Source: Chelonoidis abingdonii (taxonomy: Eukaryota > Chordata > Testudines > Testudinidae). From it: a stretch of 64,000 nt of DNA. Under the pieces are notes generated by a model. It was given only the letters and a program-made list of their open reading frames with translations. It was not told where the DNA came from and did not search any database. The DNA lies in NCBI RefSeq assembly GCF_003597395.2, contig NC_133771.1, positions 138,886,950-138,950,949 on the forward strand, written 5' to 3'. The position numbers and the translations under genes were made by a program. Below, piece by piece: positions 22,863 to 34,690 of this stretch; the first letter of the stretch is position 1, and every line of letters begins with the position of its first letter.

Positions 22863-22873
22863 AAAGATACAAG

Positions 22874-23230
22874 AAGGATAAGTCACAGAAAGGAAAAAAC
22901 TGAAAACACAAAAAACCTTTGCAGAGACAAACACCAGAGACGTAGGTAATTCCAGAAAGGGGGAAATCAAAGAGTCCCTAGACCCAGTGGGCTACTCCAA
23001 TTCAAAACAGCTAAGGTCGACCCACAGTCGTTCTATTCTACCAGTATCAACAACACCTAGATAGAGCCTCCTCATACCGTGCAGTCATTTCAAAGTTTTC
23101 AATACATAAAATATAGAGAATGCTAAGATAATCTGGATGCAAAGTTAACACCTCTCTACACATACATCATGTATCATAGTATGGTGGGATGTTCAAAATA
23201 ACAAAATCATCGAAAGTAAGGGTCCTACAG
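22874..23230. other. No gene or recognised repeat
   Basis: A-rich unassigned sequence. Confidence 0.5.
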
Positions 23231-23530
23231 CAGTGCTCTCAAATCGGGCCACGCTCTTTCAGGGATCACCCCTGCATAGGGCAGTTTGTTACCTGCTGCC
23301 GTACGCATGTTCCGCGACTCGGCTCCCACTTTGGTGTTCGCCGCCTCCAGGCAATGGGGTCGCAGAAGTGGCGCGAGGGAGGTGTGCTGGCCGCCTTCCG
23401 CAACCCATTGCCTGGAGAGCAACCGCGGCCAATGGGACCACAATCGGCCAAATCTGCGGACGGCAGCAGTAAAAGATGCCAGACTGCAGGTTTCCCGCTG
23501 AACAAACAAGGACGGCTTTGAGAAGCACTG
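23231..23530. mobile_element. GC-rich foldback MITE (300 bp)
   Basis: It starts CAGTGCTCTCAAATCGGGCC and ends ggctttgagaagcactg, an inverted pair. The inversion continues inward: cgccgcctccaggcaatggg pairs with cccattgcctggagagcaac around a centre near 23380. The whole element can therefore fold into one long hairpin. The five overlapping open frames on both strands (71-110 codons) follow from this symmetry and GC content and are not genes. The flanking 8 bp match only weakly. Confidence 0.75.
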
Positions 23531-23619
23531 TGCTAAGGTCCTAGATTCATGACTTCAAGGCCAGAAGGGCCTTGTGTCATCCAGTCTGTGACAGCAAAAT
23601 ACATCAGACAATATCTTTA

Positions 23620-23865
23620 GATAGCAGCAAAGTTCTGTGCACTTATAGCCTTATAGACTAACAGACGTTTCGGAGCATGAGCTTTCATGGGTGAATACCC
23701 ACTTCGTCAGATGCATGTAGTGGAAATTTCCAGGGGCAGGCATATATATGCTAGCAAGCTAGAGATAATGAGATTAGTTCAATCAGGGAGGATGAGGCCC
23801 TGTTCTAGCAGTTGAGGTGTGAAAACCAAGGGAGGAGAAACTGGTTTTGTAGTTGGCAGACAGCT
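23620..23865 (-). mobile_element. Penelope-like fragment, second family, longer 3' part
   Basis: It shares acttcgtcagatgcatgtag, gtggaaatttccaggggcag and tatatatgctagcaagc with 22690-22760. It then continues into sequence absent from the short copy (caatcagggaggatgaggcc), in the orientation expected for the region upstream of the terminal repeat on the minus strand. It stops abruptly near 23865, next to a hAT-type end. A hammerhead-like motif is at 23675-23713. Confidence 0.7.
23675..23713 (-). ncRNA. Hammerhead-like motif, second family, second copy
   Basis: Minus strand: CTGACGA, stem gtgggt/acccat (one G-U wobble), GAAA, gctcatgc. It is the same arrangement as 22661-22700. Confidence 0.4.
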
Positions 23866-24058
23866 AACATAGAAGCTGCTGCAGAATTGTCTTTACCACG
23901 GAAACACGTGAACCGCCCTAAGGGCACACGGACTGCCCCCGCAGCCCAGGGCGGCAATTCGGTGCGCTGCTTGGGGGCAAAACAACAGGGACTGCCACCC
24001 CTTGCAGAATGTGGCCCCAAGCACCAGCTTGGAATGCTGATGCCTGGAGCCGGCCCTG
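23866..24058. mobile_element. hAT-type MITE, right end
   Basis: The right end tgcctggagccggccctg is the inverse of the CAGGGCCGGCTCCAGG end seen in other hAT MITEs here. The interior has gcagcccagggcggcaatt and ccccaagcaccagcttgg. The left end is not visible, so the element is truncated or the junction with the preceding Penelope-like piece is a deletion. Confidence 0.55.
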
Positions 24059-24944
24059 TCAGTGCAGAGAACCAGCACCACATCTATGCACCAGTTAAGT
24101 ACTAGGGTTTAAATGGGACTTACCGGTAAGTAGTTGTTAGCTCTTCTGCTGGCCCTTTGATTATGCAGGTGAATTTCACCTGTTCATATCTAACAAGAAT
24201 TTTTGTTGTTGTTCTACTATTTAATTGATTACCATTGCTGCAGAATCTTTTCAAGTTGTTCTGTAAGCAGGTAATTTATTTGTGATTTAAAAAAAAATAA
24301 ATTACAAATATGTCATAATCACTCTCTTTTTATTATCTAATAATTGCATGTCTCCTTGTAAGACAGAAAACTATGGCTACAGACTGGAATCGATGCCATC
24401 TGGAATGTTTAGCTGTAACTGCTTTATAATATTATGTCTCCAAAACCATTGAAAATTAATGTTTTGAGGCAATTAGCATACAGGACATGTTAAATTAGCT
24501 TGGCAATTACTATGATCACCAGGAAAATTAGACACTCACCAACAATGTAAAACAGTGAATAATGAAAATATATTCTGAATCGGCATAGTAAGCAAACAAT
24601 ACAATTGAAATAAATACATATTTTTACTGAATTCTGACTATTATGTTGTCAAAGGGACTGTCACCTCTGGATACCATTAGATGATTCATCTCACTGGAGA
24701 TATCTTGGTTAAATATTTTAATAAATATACGTAAATTCCTCTAGGCTTCACCTCTACATATCTTAACATAGTAAAATACAACAAAATAAGGCATGCAGAT
24801 TCCATTTTTGGTTCTGTTTCCCCTACCCTTAAGAATTAATTTAGAAATAAAATCCCTCAGCTTCAAATCATACCAAAATTCATATCTAGTTACAGAGTAA
24901 AGCTCTTCCCATTCTTACCAGCAACTTCTGGTCATTTTAGGTAC
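24059..24944. other. No gene or recognised repeat
   Basis: AT-rich unassigned sequence. Confidence 0.5.
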
Positions 24945-25090
24945 CCGGGAGCTGATTTTTAAAGGTTTTTAGGCGTTAGGCACCTATGTGCTTTTGAAAA
25001 CACCACTAAGTGCCTAGCTGTATCTTTAGGAGCCTAAATACTTTGGAGTCCAATTCTGTGAGCTGCTGAGCATTTCTTCCTAGGCATTGA
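24945..25090. repeat. Foldback repeat of the 'ttttgaaaa / gcctaag' family
   Basis: ggcgttaggcacctatgtgc and caccactaagtgcctagctg are inverted relatives, with aaaggttttt and ttttgaaaa blocks around them. Relatives lie at 30640-31350, 37600-37690 and 40700-41070. Confidence 0.45.
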
Positions 25091-25094
25091 AGGT

Positions 25095-25370
25095 GTGTCT
25101 GCACTTGGAACTGGAGGTGTAAATGCCAGATCAATGAGACATAGCTCAGTCAGAGCTAACGCAGGTATCACATGCAGCACAAGGGGCAAGCCACCTTGAG
25201 GTTGATCCCATCTAAGACCCTAGGTACATACTCGGGCGGTGAGCCCCTCCTGCTGCTGCAACTACATTCTATTTTTAGTGTGCTAGCTCTACCAGAGCTT
25301 GCATAGGCATTTCTCCTTGAGCTGGGAATCACACTCCAGTCTGAAGTGTAGTTGTAATCTGGGAGCCCTC
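25095..25370. mobile_element. Diverged MITE
   Basis: The left end aaggtgtgtctgcacttgg and the right end ctgaagtgtagttgtaat suggest the inverted 'gtctacactt' end shared by other MITEs here. Non-coding, no clear target duplication. Confidence 0.4.
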
Positions 25371-25499
25371 AACTCCCATTGGAGCCAGACAGAAGACAAT
25401 GAGAGTTAAGGGTGCTCAGCAACCTTCAAAATCAGCCTTTTGTTCCCTGCCATAATTCGGATACAGGTGCTGTATACTGAGTGAGAAATGGGTTTCCTG

Positions 25500-25905
25500 T
25501 CCTGTGAGAATTTTCAAGATTTTAAACAGAAATTTCCATCCCTAACCAGAGCAAAAAGTTGAAATCTCTACAATCTCTGTGAATGGAAAATCTGGAAAAA
25601 AATCCTCATTGGGCCAACTTAAATATTTATTTCCAATAAATCTGAAAGGTTTCATTTCAATTTTGACTTTTAAAATTATTTATATTATAAATTAACTTAT
25701 TTTTTTAATTAAAAAGTTGTTTAGATCCCCCAAACAGAACCTTTTTCAGTTAGTCCTGTTTTGACAATTTCAAAACTTTTTTTCCAAAATCATGAAATTA
25801 GTCAAAACTGAGCCTTTCCTGCAAAGTTTCAGTTTTAATAAATTGGCAGTTACCTACAAAAAATAGTTTAAAAATTCCCAGCCAGTTCTAGTACTGGCAA
25901 TTTTG
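25500..25905. repeat. AT-rich foldback repeat, copy 1
   Basis: aatttccatccctaaccaga, aaggtttcatttcaattttg and attcccagccagttctag are related to 34322-34545 (gctggttgaaaatttttc, gtttcctagaaac). Both are rich in 'tttcaaaa/ttttgaaa' inverted pairs. Class unknown. Confidence 0.4.
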
Positions 25906-27474
25906 GTTGGACATATTCCTGATGGTTTCATTACATGACATAATTTTTAGTTAAAGATTGATTTTTAGTTAAAGATTGATCTTTAATTCCTGGTAGGGTT
26001 GGCAAGCCTTCCAGAGCCGATAAGCAGGTCTTAAGGCTACACCTTATGGACAGGGGTGAAATGAAAGACAATGCAGAGACTGTACTGGCAGTGTGACTCC
26101 CTGATACCCAGTGAAATCACTAAGAGCTGAAATCACTGAAGACCTGGGTTAAACAGTAGAACCTCAGAAATGGCAGTAGGGGAAAGCAGCAGAGGTAGCA
26201 GCAAACGGCCAGTGGCAGAAGCATACAGCAGCTACAGAGATATTGCATGACATCCCTCCTCTATCCCTTTCACATGGAAGTGAACCCCTGTGAACACACC
26301 TCTGACTTCTGGGTCTTCGCAAATCAAGGACAGCCAACTTGGGTGCCACGGAGGGAGAGGGGAGTGATGTGTTAAAGAGACATTTGTTCATTGAATTTTC
26401 TCACCACAAGGTAAGAAACTGAGGCAATGCACTGTGGAATCGGGTTTGTTTATGGTCACATGCTTTTGAATGTGGTTGTGGTGTTAAACTTTTATTTTGT
26501 AAAATGTCTAATTGAAATAGCAAAATATAAAACATAGAATATAAACTTTGAGCATTGCTTCAATGTTTCATGGTGACTTGATGAAAAATTACTTGATTCA
26601 AAGAGAATAATTAGACTTTAAATTACCTCCTTGGGCAGTTTTTCACTAGATTGTCTCACTTTTCCTTGTATGCTGTTTGCAAGAAATCTGAAACTATCTG
26701 CGACCTGACCTGTGCCTATGTTGTTGCTGATTATTGGAATATCAGTTATGCACCAAGAGTGGGTGCCTATAGAGCGTTTTATGACTTTTTGTCCATAGCA
26801 GAACATTAATTTTCATTTGACAACAACAAATCTGGCATGGCAGAACACGATCACTCACTTGCATGGGTAGAAGAGATTGAGGGAGAGTCTGACGTACACA
26901 CACACACTTTTGCTCGTTAACGCAAAACATAAACAGTGGGCTCAGCAGTGTTAAAGTAGAATAACTTTCCAAACATATGAAATTTGTGATGGTCAGATGT
27001 GCTGATCTGTTGATATAAATGATATAAACAGACATGAGGTCGCTGTAAAGCTTTGACTTTGAGTGCAAGTTTGATTAAGTTGGAATATGTATTGCTTTGG
27101 GGTATGGGTTGGAGATGGACGTGAAAGCCTTATGGTGCTTTGGAGTATGTTATCAACAGTGTTGCAGGTAATACAAAGGAGGAAAGGAATGCGCGTGTCT
27201 TTCCCTGTAACGTCTTATTTCCATTATTTTAAGGTTTTGAGTAGGTGGGGTGTGCCCCACTGCAACCTTAATGACCACCAGCTGCTGTTTGTGTGCTGGT
27301 ATTATATAGGTTGATAGTTAATTTTATACCAGATTTTTGTTGGAACATTGACCCATGAAACTGGCAAAGCACATTTCAATTGTTACTTTTGGGATGGATG
27401 CAACGTGACCATCGTTATTGAAATTAACTCCATAACCTGATATTCATTAATATCTGTTCAATTCTACCACTAAG
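25906..27474. other. No gene or recognised repeat
   Basis: A small tandem duplication of tttttagttaaagattgat occurs at 25945-25981. The segment 26153-26400 starts agtagaacctcagaaatgg, which resembles a pogo-like end, but its partner end was not found. Open frames of 75-108 codons have no recognisable domain. Confidence 0.4.
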
Positions 27475-27667
27475 GTCTTGTCTAGACTAGAAAAGAGGTT
27501 GAGGTTAGATCAGAGTGCACTAGCTAACATCACCCTAACCATGATGTTTCCCTAGTGTAGCTCTAGGTTGCTAGGGTACAGTTGGATGAGCTGAATGGAA
27601 GAAAAGGGTGTCAACTAAAGGCTTAGTTAACCCACCCTGACCTAACCTGAATGGCTTTTCTAGTGTT
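27475..27667. mobile_element. MITE with inverted 'actagaaaag' ends
   Basis: The left end is aaggtcttgtctagactagaaaag and the right end is ggcttttctagtgtt, an inverted pair of about 11 bases. The interior ggttgaggttagatcag versus acctaacctgaatgg adds further symmetry. It is 193 bp long and non-coding. Confidence 0.5.
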
Positions 27668-29859
27668 CATAAATCCAAGAAACTACAAGGCGCTTGGGGC
27701 ACCAAATAAGAAAGAGAACAGAGATATGCTCTTGATCAGCGTTAATGGGGAAACCAGAAGCTGTGGGCACAAATCGTTATCACAAAGGGTTTGATCACAA
27801 GATTCTACATCGTAGAAGCAAGGATGAAACATAGCCCTGAAAGCTTCCCCAGCCAAAGTCAGTGCGAAGAGATATCCGCTAGTACTGAATGACTTCAGCA
27901 GATGGATTCTGGTGAAGGGCTGAGAGTTGTCAAGTGTTGGAAGGAATGTTGGGTTCATTCAGCAATCCAAAGAAAAACTCCAATTGATGCAGTAAGAAGC
28001 ATTCTCAGTATCTGATTGTCTGAGAGTACCTGCTGATATGTAAAAGTCTGTGATCACCAGGGAAGTGGAGTGTAGAGATTTGTGTCATTGTAGTGTCCTT
28101 ACATTACATCATCATCTTATGAATCCAAGCATAAATGCTTTTTCCCTGAGACTTTCATTATACTTTGTTTTCCATAATGTTTGAAGGTATATGTTCTCTC
28201 ACAGTAAGTTTTCTGAGGCACACGTAGAACAATACCATGCTTTCTGGTATTAACAACACACAGCTACTATGTTTTGTGGGTAAGTGATGAACTATTTTTA
28301 GGACTTTGGCTTTCCTTCTCTCTGTGCACTCTGTTGACTAAAACAGGCAATGTGGGAAAAGAAAGAAGAGAGCAAAGGTATTCCTTTAGCAGCTGGAGTG
28401 CTACCTATGCCTTTTGGGTAGTCAATCTCAGTATCCTGTTGGCTCCTTTCCAAGTTATTTACTGGGATCCACAGACCAGAAGGTCCAGGTGGGTTGTGAA
28501 TTAGCAACTCTTAACAAGTCCATTGAGGAGCTTTACAAGAGTCATCTATCTTTTTCCCCATTGTTCATCTTCTGTATGTCTCTCATTAGGTTTCTTCTTT
28601 TTCACAGCGTCCTATTGATTGTTTTGTTTCATTAGTTCAGACCTTTGTGTTTTATTGTTGTTGTTCTATTCTTGCTCCTGTAAGACATCAAAATTTGTGT
28701 ATCCTGTTTTTTCCCCTACTCTTGTATTTCTACTCATCTGTTCTGCCATTTTCTGTTCACATTGTGGTCATATAATCAATGATTATTAGCAAAATGTACC
28801 CCATCAATTTACAGATTTCTGATGTCCATACAATCATGTGCTTCCTTATTACAAATCTCTGACCTGAAGCCTTTTAGATTTTTTGGTCACTTGTATTTGT
28901 TACACTTTTGTAATCAGTTTAACTTTAAAATCTGAAAGCCTGTATAGTTTCTCAATAAATTTAAAAACTCTTCTATGTAAATCAATTCCCAGACATTTTA
29001 GACATTTTCAGAAAATATGGAAGCCAGACAATTCTATTAGTCCTGAAATGACATCTCCCCCAAAGTTTCAGTCCTGCTGTTTCGCTACTGAATACTGCAA
29101 CTGTCTTGTTATAAGTCTGGAATGGTTTATTAATAGAATGATATTATGTTGCCATACCCTACTTACTGATTTTGGATATTTCATCTGACATTGATGATAA
29201 TAACTATGACATTTTGTTGCATTGTTTAAATATTTTCATGAATTTTGACCCAAAAATATATGGTTACTGCACTCTCACCTATCAAATCATGCTGAGGTGG
29301 CTTCCGTTAGCTGAGAATGTTCTGATCATTATTCTTTAAATTCATTTGTCCAAGGTAGTTTACTTTTGTGGTTCTTGTAGTTTTTCCCTCACTCTTTTCT
29401 CTCTATGCCCCCAGTTTTTAGGTCTGGGTCTTAAAACAGCCTTTTTTTGGAGTTAGAGATTAAGGCACATGCACACTAAAAAACTTGGAAGTTTTGGTAC
29501 AGATCATTACAGCCAAGACATTCTTATTTTTTCCAGACAATATAATCTTTCTGTAGCTATGGATTTAAATAGCTCTCCTCTTCCTAGTATCTGAGCATAT
29601 CCCGAATGGAAAAAACATAGCTACAAAGAAAAGTCTCTCTTACTTCCGCTCCCTTCTCCACCTCTAAGAGAAGCATGTGCTGAACTGTGTATGTAAGTCA
29701 GCAAGGAGAGCTTATTGTGGAAAAGCTAAGTCAAAGAAATGAGGTTTGCGTTAAATTATGAATACAGTGAGGCCTGTGATCCATTCTTATTTCTTGCCTG
29801 GTTTGAATTCCACAGTCTAGATCTGTCTCCCAAGAACGTTCTAACCCCTGCACTCACAA
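27668..29859. other. No gene or recognised repeat
   Basis: AT-rich unassigned sequence with open frames up to 101 codons (28883-29188) that show no domain, signal peptide or conserved motif. Confidence 0.45.
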
Positions 29860-30600
29860 GCCTCCCCCTTTGGTTGATGGAGGGCGAGGTCTTGGGGAAG
29901 CGATGATTTCACATGATGTTAGGGCCAATCCTATAGAGGGCTTTGAATATTAAAACAAAGACATCTGAATAGAATCTAGTTCCAGGAGGGGCTGAGCAAA
30001 GTACTAGAATGATGTGCACTTGTGAACCTCTGCTATTCCCCTAATATCTGAGCACCTCACAATTTTTAGGGTATTTATTCTCCTCATATTCATGTGAGGT
30101 AGGGTAGTAGTGTTATCCCCATTTTACACATGGGAAGTTGAGACACAGAGAGACTAAGTAATGAGCCTAAGGTCATACAGGAACTTTGTGGCAGAGCAAG
30201 AAACTGAACCCAGGTCTGAGACTAGCACCCTAAGCACCAGACAATCCTTCTTTACATGCTACTAACACATGGGCTGCTGCATTCTGAACCAGGATTTTTA
30301 GGTGGATAATTTTGTTACTAGCTATAGGCTCTGGAACGCACCTAAGCATGTCAGTAGAACCTAAGCACATGCCTATGTATTGTCCTGACGAGGGATGCTT
30401 TCCTAAGTCCAGGCTCTAATGCATTGCAGTAATCAAGTCTGGAGATCATGAATGCATGGATGCATATTGCCAGATCTCTTCCAAGTAAGACAATCCGGAA
30501 ACACTGGGGACAAAGAGAGGACAGGAAGAGAAAAATGTTGGAATCAAATACATAGTTTCCTAACAGAAAAATACTCATCAGAAATTGATTATTCTTAATG
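29860..30600 (-). mobile_element. Diverged LINE remnant (L2-like) around a MIR-like SINE
   Basis: The minus strand reads DLAICIHAFMISRLDYCNAL at about 30480-30420. This corresponds to the 'SRLDYCNALY' motif common near the C-terminus of L2-type LINE reverse transcriptases. The DNA around it (atgcattgcagtaatcaagtc, tagagggctttgaatatt) is also typical of old vertebrate LINEs. The frame is short and broken. The family assignment is approximate. Confidence 0.45.
30040..30250 (+). mobile_element. MIR-like SINE
   Basis: The plus strand has gtgaggtagggtagtagtg, ttatccccattttacacatg, gacacagagagactaagtaa and gtggcagagcaagaaactga in MIR order. The promoter end is not preserved. Confidence 0.75.
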
Positions 30601-30639
30601 TCATTTTTATACTATAACAACAACTGACAGGTAAAATTT

Positions 30640-30684
30640 TCAAAAGTGCCTAATTGACTTAGGTGCTGAAGTAATATTGAAAGT
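30640..30684. repeat. Left half of a foldback repeat interrupted by an LTR
   Basis: gtaaaattttcaaaagtgcc and gacttaggtgctgaag pair with gaacctaggtgcctaagtc and gtaaaatgttcaaaagccc at 31305-31350. The last five bases, aaagt, are the target-site duplication of the LTR. Confidence 0.6.
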
Positions 30685-31296
30685 TGTAACAGGGGGCACT
30701 CGCCTTTTGAGCACCTCCTAGCAGCTGGATGTTGTACTCACCACGGCACCACCTATGAGCTGGCAGCCAATCTTGGTGGATCTTCAGCCCTTTGTTCAGG
30801 CTCTCAAATAGGCCCTGGCATCCTCCTGGGGTTTATGCCACTGTAGGTGGTAGAGGAACCCTGGCCCGCCCACCGTGCCAGGTTCCACCCAGGGACCTCA
30901 TAAACAGCAGCTATGCACTGCTCAATTTCAGTTCAGTGCTGCTTTTACCCTACCAGGCCTCTCTTAGCTTCACCCTTATTTAAGGGTTAAAGTTCTTAGG
31001 TCCTCTCTCTCCCTGCAAACCTAGCTTAATCAAATGCAGCCATAAATAAACTCTAGTTATCCCTCAAGATCCTCTAGACAGAGGAGAGCACCCTTCCCTG
31101 CCCCTGTGGTCCCAGCCAAGAACTGACCTGCAGCTCCTTTTGTCTGAGCCTGCTGGCTTCTGATTCGTTGCTTCTATGAGACCTCTCTAGGCAGGCCCAG
31201 AGAACCCACCAACACTTCCTCTTTCCTGAGGCAATGTGTGGTAGGACTGTGGGGCCTCCTGGAGGGATCTGTAAAGACCAGGTGTACCCCGTCACA
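30685..31296. mobile_element. Solo LTR (612 bp) with perfect 5-bp target-site duplication
   Basis: It begins TGTAACAGGGGGCACTC and ends ACCCCGTCACA. The flanks are aaagt at 30680-30684 and aaagt at 31297-31301. TG...CA termini and a 5-bp duplication fit a retroviral-type or Gypsy-type LTR. An aataaa lies at 31045-31050 on the plus strand and an ttatttaagg TATA-like block near 30978. Because these two signals are close together, I leave the orientation open. No internal genes are present. Confidence 0.8.
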
Positions 31297-31350
31297 AAAG
31301 TTAATGGAACCTAGGTGCCTAAGTCACTTGGGTAAAATGTTCAAAAGCCC
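31297..31350. repeat. Right half of the interrupted foldback repeat
   Basis: This is the inverted partner of 30640-30684. The centre of the hairpin is where the LTR inserted. Confidence 0.6.
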
Positions 31351-31433
31351 CTGAGTTCCTGTTTGGCTGGTACAGTCTTCTGTGCATCACCTACATCTTA
31401 TGTAAATGCACCAAGTAGCGCAGTTCTTACATA

Positions 31434-31628
31434 CAGGTAGTCCTCGACTTTATGACATTTGACTTACAACAATTCTGAACTGACCCCCTGATTCGACTTA
31501 CAACAATTAGTTTCGACTTTACAATGCTGGGTCTCGCAATGGAGTGTATTGTGGTTCCGAGTTACAACGTTTCAACTTACGATGCAATTTTCAGGAACCA
31601 ATTGTGTCATAAATCCAAGGACTGCCTG
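31434..31628. mobile_element. Pogo/Tigger-like MITE (195 bp)
   Basis: CAGGTAGTCCTCGACTT on the left pairs with the inverse of aatccaaggactgcctg on the right. Both ends abut TA (31432-31433 and 31629-31630), the target duplication of Tc1/mariner-pogo elements. The interior repeats 'cgacttacaacaatt'. Non-coding. Confidence 0.75.
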
Positions 31629-31630
31629 TA

Positions 31631-32097
31631 CTGTGAACATGCTGTAACTCCTTATTCTGCTTCTTCTACACTGGTGTCTCCACCAGCTTGTGACGGATTG
31701 ATTTTTTCAGATAGTATTGTCTCCTTTTTGGTTGTTTAGTGGGAACCTGAAACTGCACCTGAGTGTTTGATCAACCTGAGTTCTAGTTCTCATCCTGTTT
31801 GCTCCCTTCATTCACCTGATCAGTCAAGTAACTATTCCTAGGCTCTGCAGTACTGGTGGCAGCCTGACTTTTTCGCTTTATGCTGACAAATCAAGAAAAA
31901 TATTGATAGAACTTTGACTTAGCACACCCTGTTCTGGATTTCATAGGCACACACAATGTAATCGTCAACACAGCCATGATTATTTCAATTACTATTTTTT
32001 ACCATAACCCTACAGCATTTTGAGATCTCTTCATGAATCAGGTAGCATAGTATAAATAGAACTTGGTATTATGATATAAAACATTAGAAACAAAATT
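31631..32097. other. No gene or recognised repeat
   Basis: Unassigned. acaaaatt at 32090-32097 is the left target-site duplication of the next element. Confidence 0.5.
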
Positions 32098-32486
32098 CAG
32101 GGCCGCCCGGGAGATGGGGGGGCAATTTGCCCCAGGGGCCCCCATGAGAATTTTTCAGGGCCCTGGAGCGGGGTCCTTCACTCGCCCCCGGGGGCCCCGG
32201 AAAACTCTTGCGAGGCCTGGGTCCCCGGAGCTTCCTCCGCTCCAGGTCTTCAACGGCAGGGGGTCCTTCCGCTCCGGGGCAGAAGGAACCCCCCGCTGTG
32301 GAATTACTGCCAAAGCGCCAGGTCTTCTGCGGTAATTTGGCGGCCGGGGGCCCCCACTGCGGGTCTTCAGGACACTTTGACAGTGGGTCCCAGAGCAGAA
32401 GGACCCCCTGCTGCTGAATTACCGCCGAAGCAGGGGCCCCCCGCTGCCAAAGACCCCAGGCCCCCTGAATCCTCTGGGCAGCCCTT
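32098..32486. mobile_element. GC-rich hAT-type MITE
   Basis: It starts CAGGGCCGCCCGGGAGATGG and ends cctctgggcagccctt, the inverse of the CAGGGCTGCCCAGAGG end of the element at 46890-47052. The flanks are acaaaatt (32090-32097) and gcaaaatt (32487-32494), an 8-bp duplication with one mismatch. Repeated ggggtccttccgctccgg-like modules give it a minisatellite-like interior. Open frames inside are composition artefacts. Confidence 0.75.
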
Positions 32487-32494
32487 GCAAAATT

Positions 32495-34321
32495 ACCCTG
32501 TTATGCAAGGGAGAGCACAGTCTGATGGACACTGATTTGGTTAGTGTCTAGTCCACTGTAGTGGGAGGATCTTCTTAGGCAAAGGACTATCCTGAAAGGA
32601 GTACTTAGCTCACATAGGGCCTGATCCTGTCAGGTGGTGAGTATCCTCAACTCACACTAAGGTCAATAGGAGTTGAAGATGCTCAGTACCTTGCAGAACC
32701 AGGCCCATACTAGCTGTAGTCTATAGTACATTAAGGTGTCAACTTGTTATGTTTAGTTTACTGAATCTGAGCTTCGTCCATTTTACTAACTTATTTTTCT
32801 TTGAAAAATAATGGCCTTCACCTGTGACCAAAGTAATGTGAATGCTGTTAGTATGTGTTTGGGATCAAGAACCTGTGAGTTTGATTTTCAGACATTCGGA
32901 GTACTGACAACTCCATTTGAAATCAGTGGGAGTTGAAGGTGCTCAGCACCTCTGAAAATCAAGTCTAATTAGGTCCTGGAAAGTAGAAATAGCTAGGTAT
33001 TCATATTGTTTCTCATACTACACCATTACAAAGTATTTACATAAATATTAACTCAGCCCCTCAATATTCCTGGGAACTACTGTATGTAAAATGAATATTT
33101 TAATACACATTTTATAGAAGGGTAAATTGAGGCACATAGCGAGTCAGTGACTTCTAAAGTGATATATCAAATGAGGACTAGGAATGGAACATAGTTAGAC
33201 ATGCTATTCCAGTGGTGTTGTGTAAGTTCCTGGAAAGCACAGAGTAGGAGTTACTTCTGTAAGTACCCATCATTATAGGTAAATTGGATACTTTTGTTAC
33301 TTCCACCTCTAACAGTATGTAGGCTATGGAGTGATACAGCACATGTGTATAATAACTTCATCCAGACCAAAGAACAAAGCAAAGATGACTGATACAAAAG
33401 CAAATAAAATGTTATAATAGTATAGAATACTGTATGTAAAAGTAGATTACAAGTAATTATTTCAAAAGAAACTTCCTTTCTGAAGACCCTCAAGGGATTT
33501 ATTTTAAAAAAGACCCCTGAGAATAGCAGATTATTTCAGTTACAACCTATCTTTGATATTATTTAGCTATTTTAAGGCAGATAACTACCAAATAATAATT
33601 TCCCCCTCTGAATGTCGTACTTTGAAAAAGTCAAAAATAAAATGAATAGGACTATCAACGTCTATTTCAGGAAGAGGTCTGGGGAATTTATTTACTTATT
33701 GAGATGCTAATTAGCTTCTATTGAATAATGCTTCATGCCTACAGTGTAATTAGCAGGATTTCTAAATCTCCAACAATAACGTTTATCACAATTAAATTCA
33801 TTTCCAGAGTGGCAGTACAGTGGCACGTATCCATTCTACAGCAGGTAAAAATGCTCCGAAAAGAACCATGTGCATCTAAAGGGACTGTATGGAAATACTA
33901 CTACGAATACATTAAAATTACTCTTTCCCTTAATTTGGAGCATGTTTTTGGCATTTTATTGCTTCAATTAATTTAAAATTATGTTAGGAATGTTTTTTCT
34001 AATCTGTGTCTTAATATAAACTGAAGACTTAAGCCCTACTTTTTAATAATCTTTCTTTCTAAAATGTGTAGTCCTCAATCCTCAGGTCTTTCCAAACTGT
34101 GGTCAGCACAGGACCCAAGTGGAGTGGAGATGAGTGGAAGAGGTGACTACACACCATATTGAATCTGTTCTGACCTGTGTGGCAAGTTAGAGCAACCACT
34201 AACCTCCAACTTGTGCTGGCTATTGACAGCTCATAAAAAGCTGTTACAGAACCGAGGAATAACTGGAACACAGAAGCTCTTCAGACATTATGGAAAATCT
34301 AGTAACGTGGTAATATTTTAA
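32495..34321. other. No gene; foldback repeats and a MIR fragment
   Basis: 32605-32710 is an inverted repeat (gggcctgatcctgtcagg with ccttgcagaaccaggccc). 32878-32970 is another (gagtttgattttcaga with tctgaaaatcaagtc). 33030-33190 has MIR-like blocks on the plus strand (agggtaaattgaggcaca). The rest is unassigned. Confidence 0.5.
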
Positions 34322-34545
34322 CTAGCGCTGGTTGAAAATTTTTCAATGAAACAATGTTCCATCAGAAAATGCTGATTCAACAAAATCAGAATGTTTCCTA
34401 GAAACAAATTTATTTATCCAAAATGTTCATGGGAAATTATTGAAACATTTTGTTTTGATAAGATCAAAATATTTATTTTTGACTTTATTTTTTGACTTGT
34501 GTTATATGTATTTATAATACAAAAGTCAAAACATTTAATCCTAAC
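34322..34545. repeat. AT-rich foldback repeat, copy 2
   Basis: gctggttgaaaatttttcaa, gttccatcagaaaatgctga and tgaaacattttgttttgata recur in the 25.5 kb relative. Non-coding. Confidence 0.4.
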
Positions 34546-34574
34546 ACAATAGGACTGTTTCATCCACACTCTAA

Positions 34575-34690
34575 AAAAAGTGCATTGGCTTCCAAATCCA
34601 GTTCAGGGTTGCCCTTCTTGTTTTCAAAATGTTTGCTGTACTGGCTTCTTTGAGCTCATACCCACCTGCTCCAGCATTCATTCACTCTTA
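34575..34690 (+). mobile_element. LINE reverse-transcriptase C-terminal scrap (L2-like)
   Basis: A frame containing FQIQFRVALLVFKMF, with a preceding 'cattggcttcc', resembles the 'LHWLPI..R..FK.L.LVFK' motif near the end of L2-type LINE ORF2. Only about 35 residues can be followed. Confidence 0.4.

Noticed and set aside
23189..23530. Six overlapping open frames on both strands, suggesting a compact gene or CpG-island exon
   Set aside because: The region is a GC-rich foldback MITE. Symmetry and low stop density explain frames on both strands.
26153..26400. Possible pogo-like element starting agtagaacctcag
   Set aside because: Only one plausible end was found and no TA-flanked inverted partner, so it was not called.
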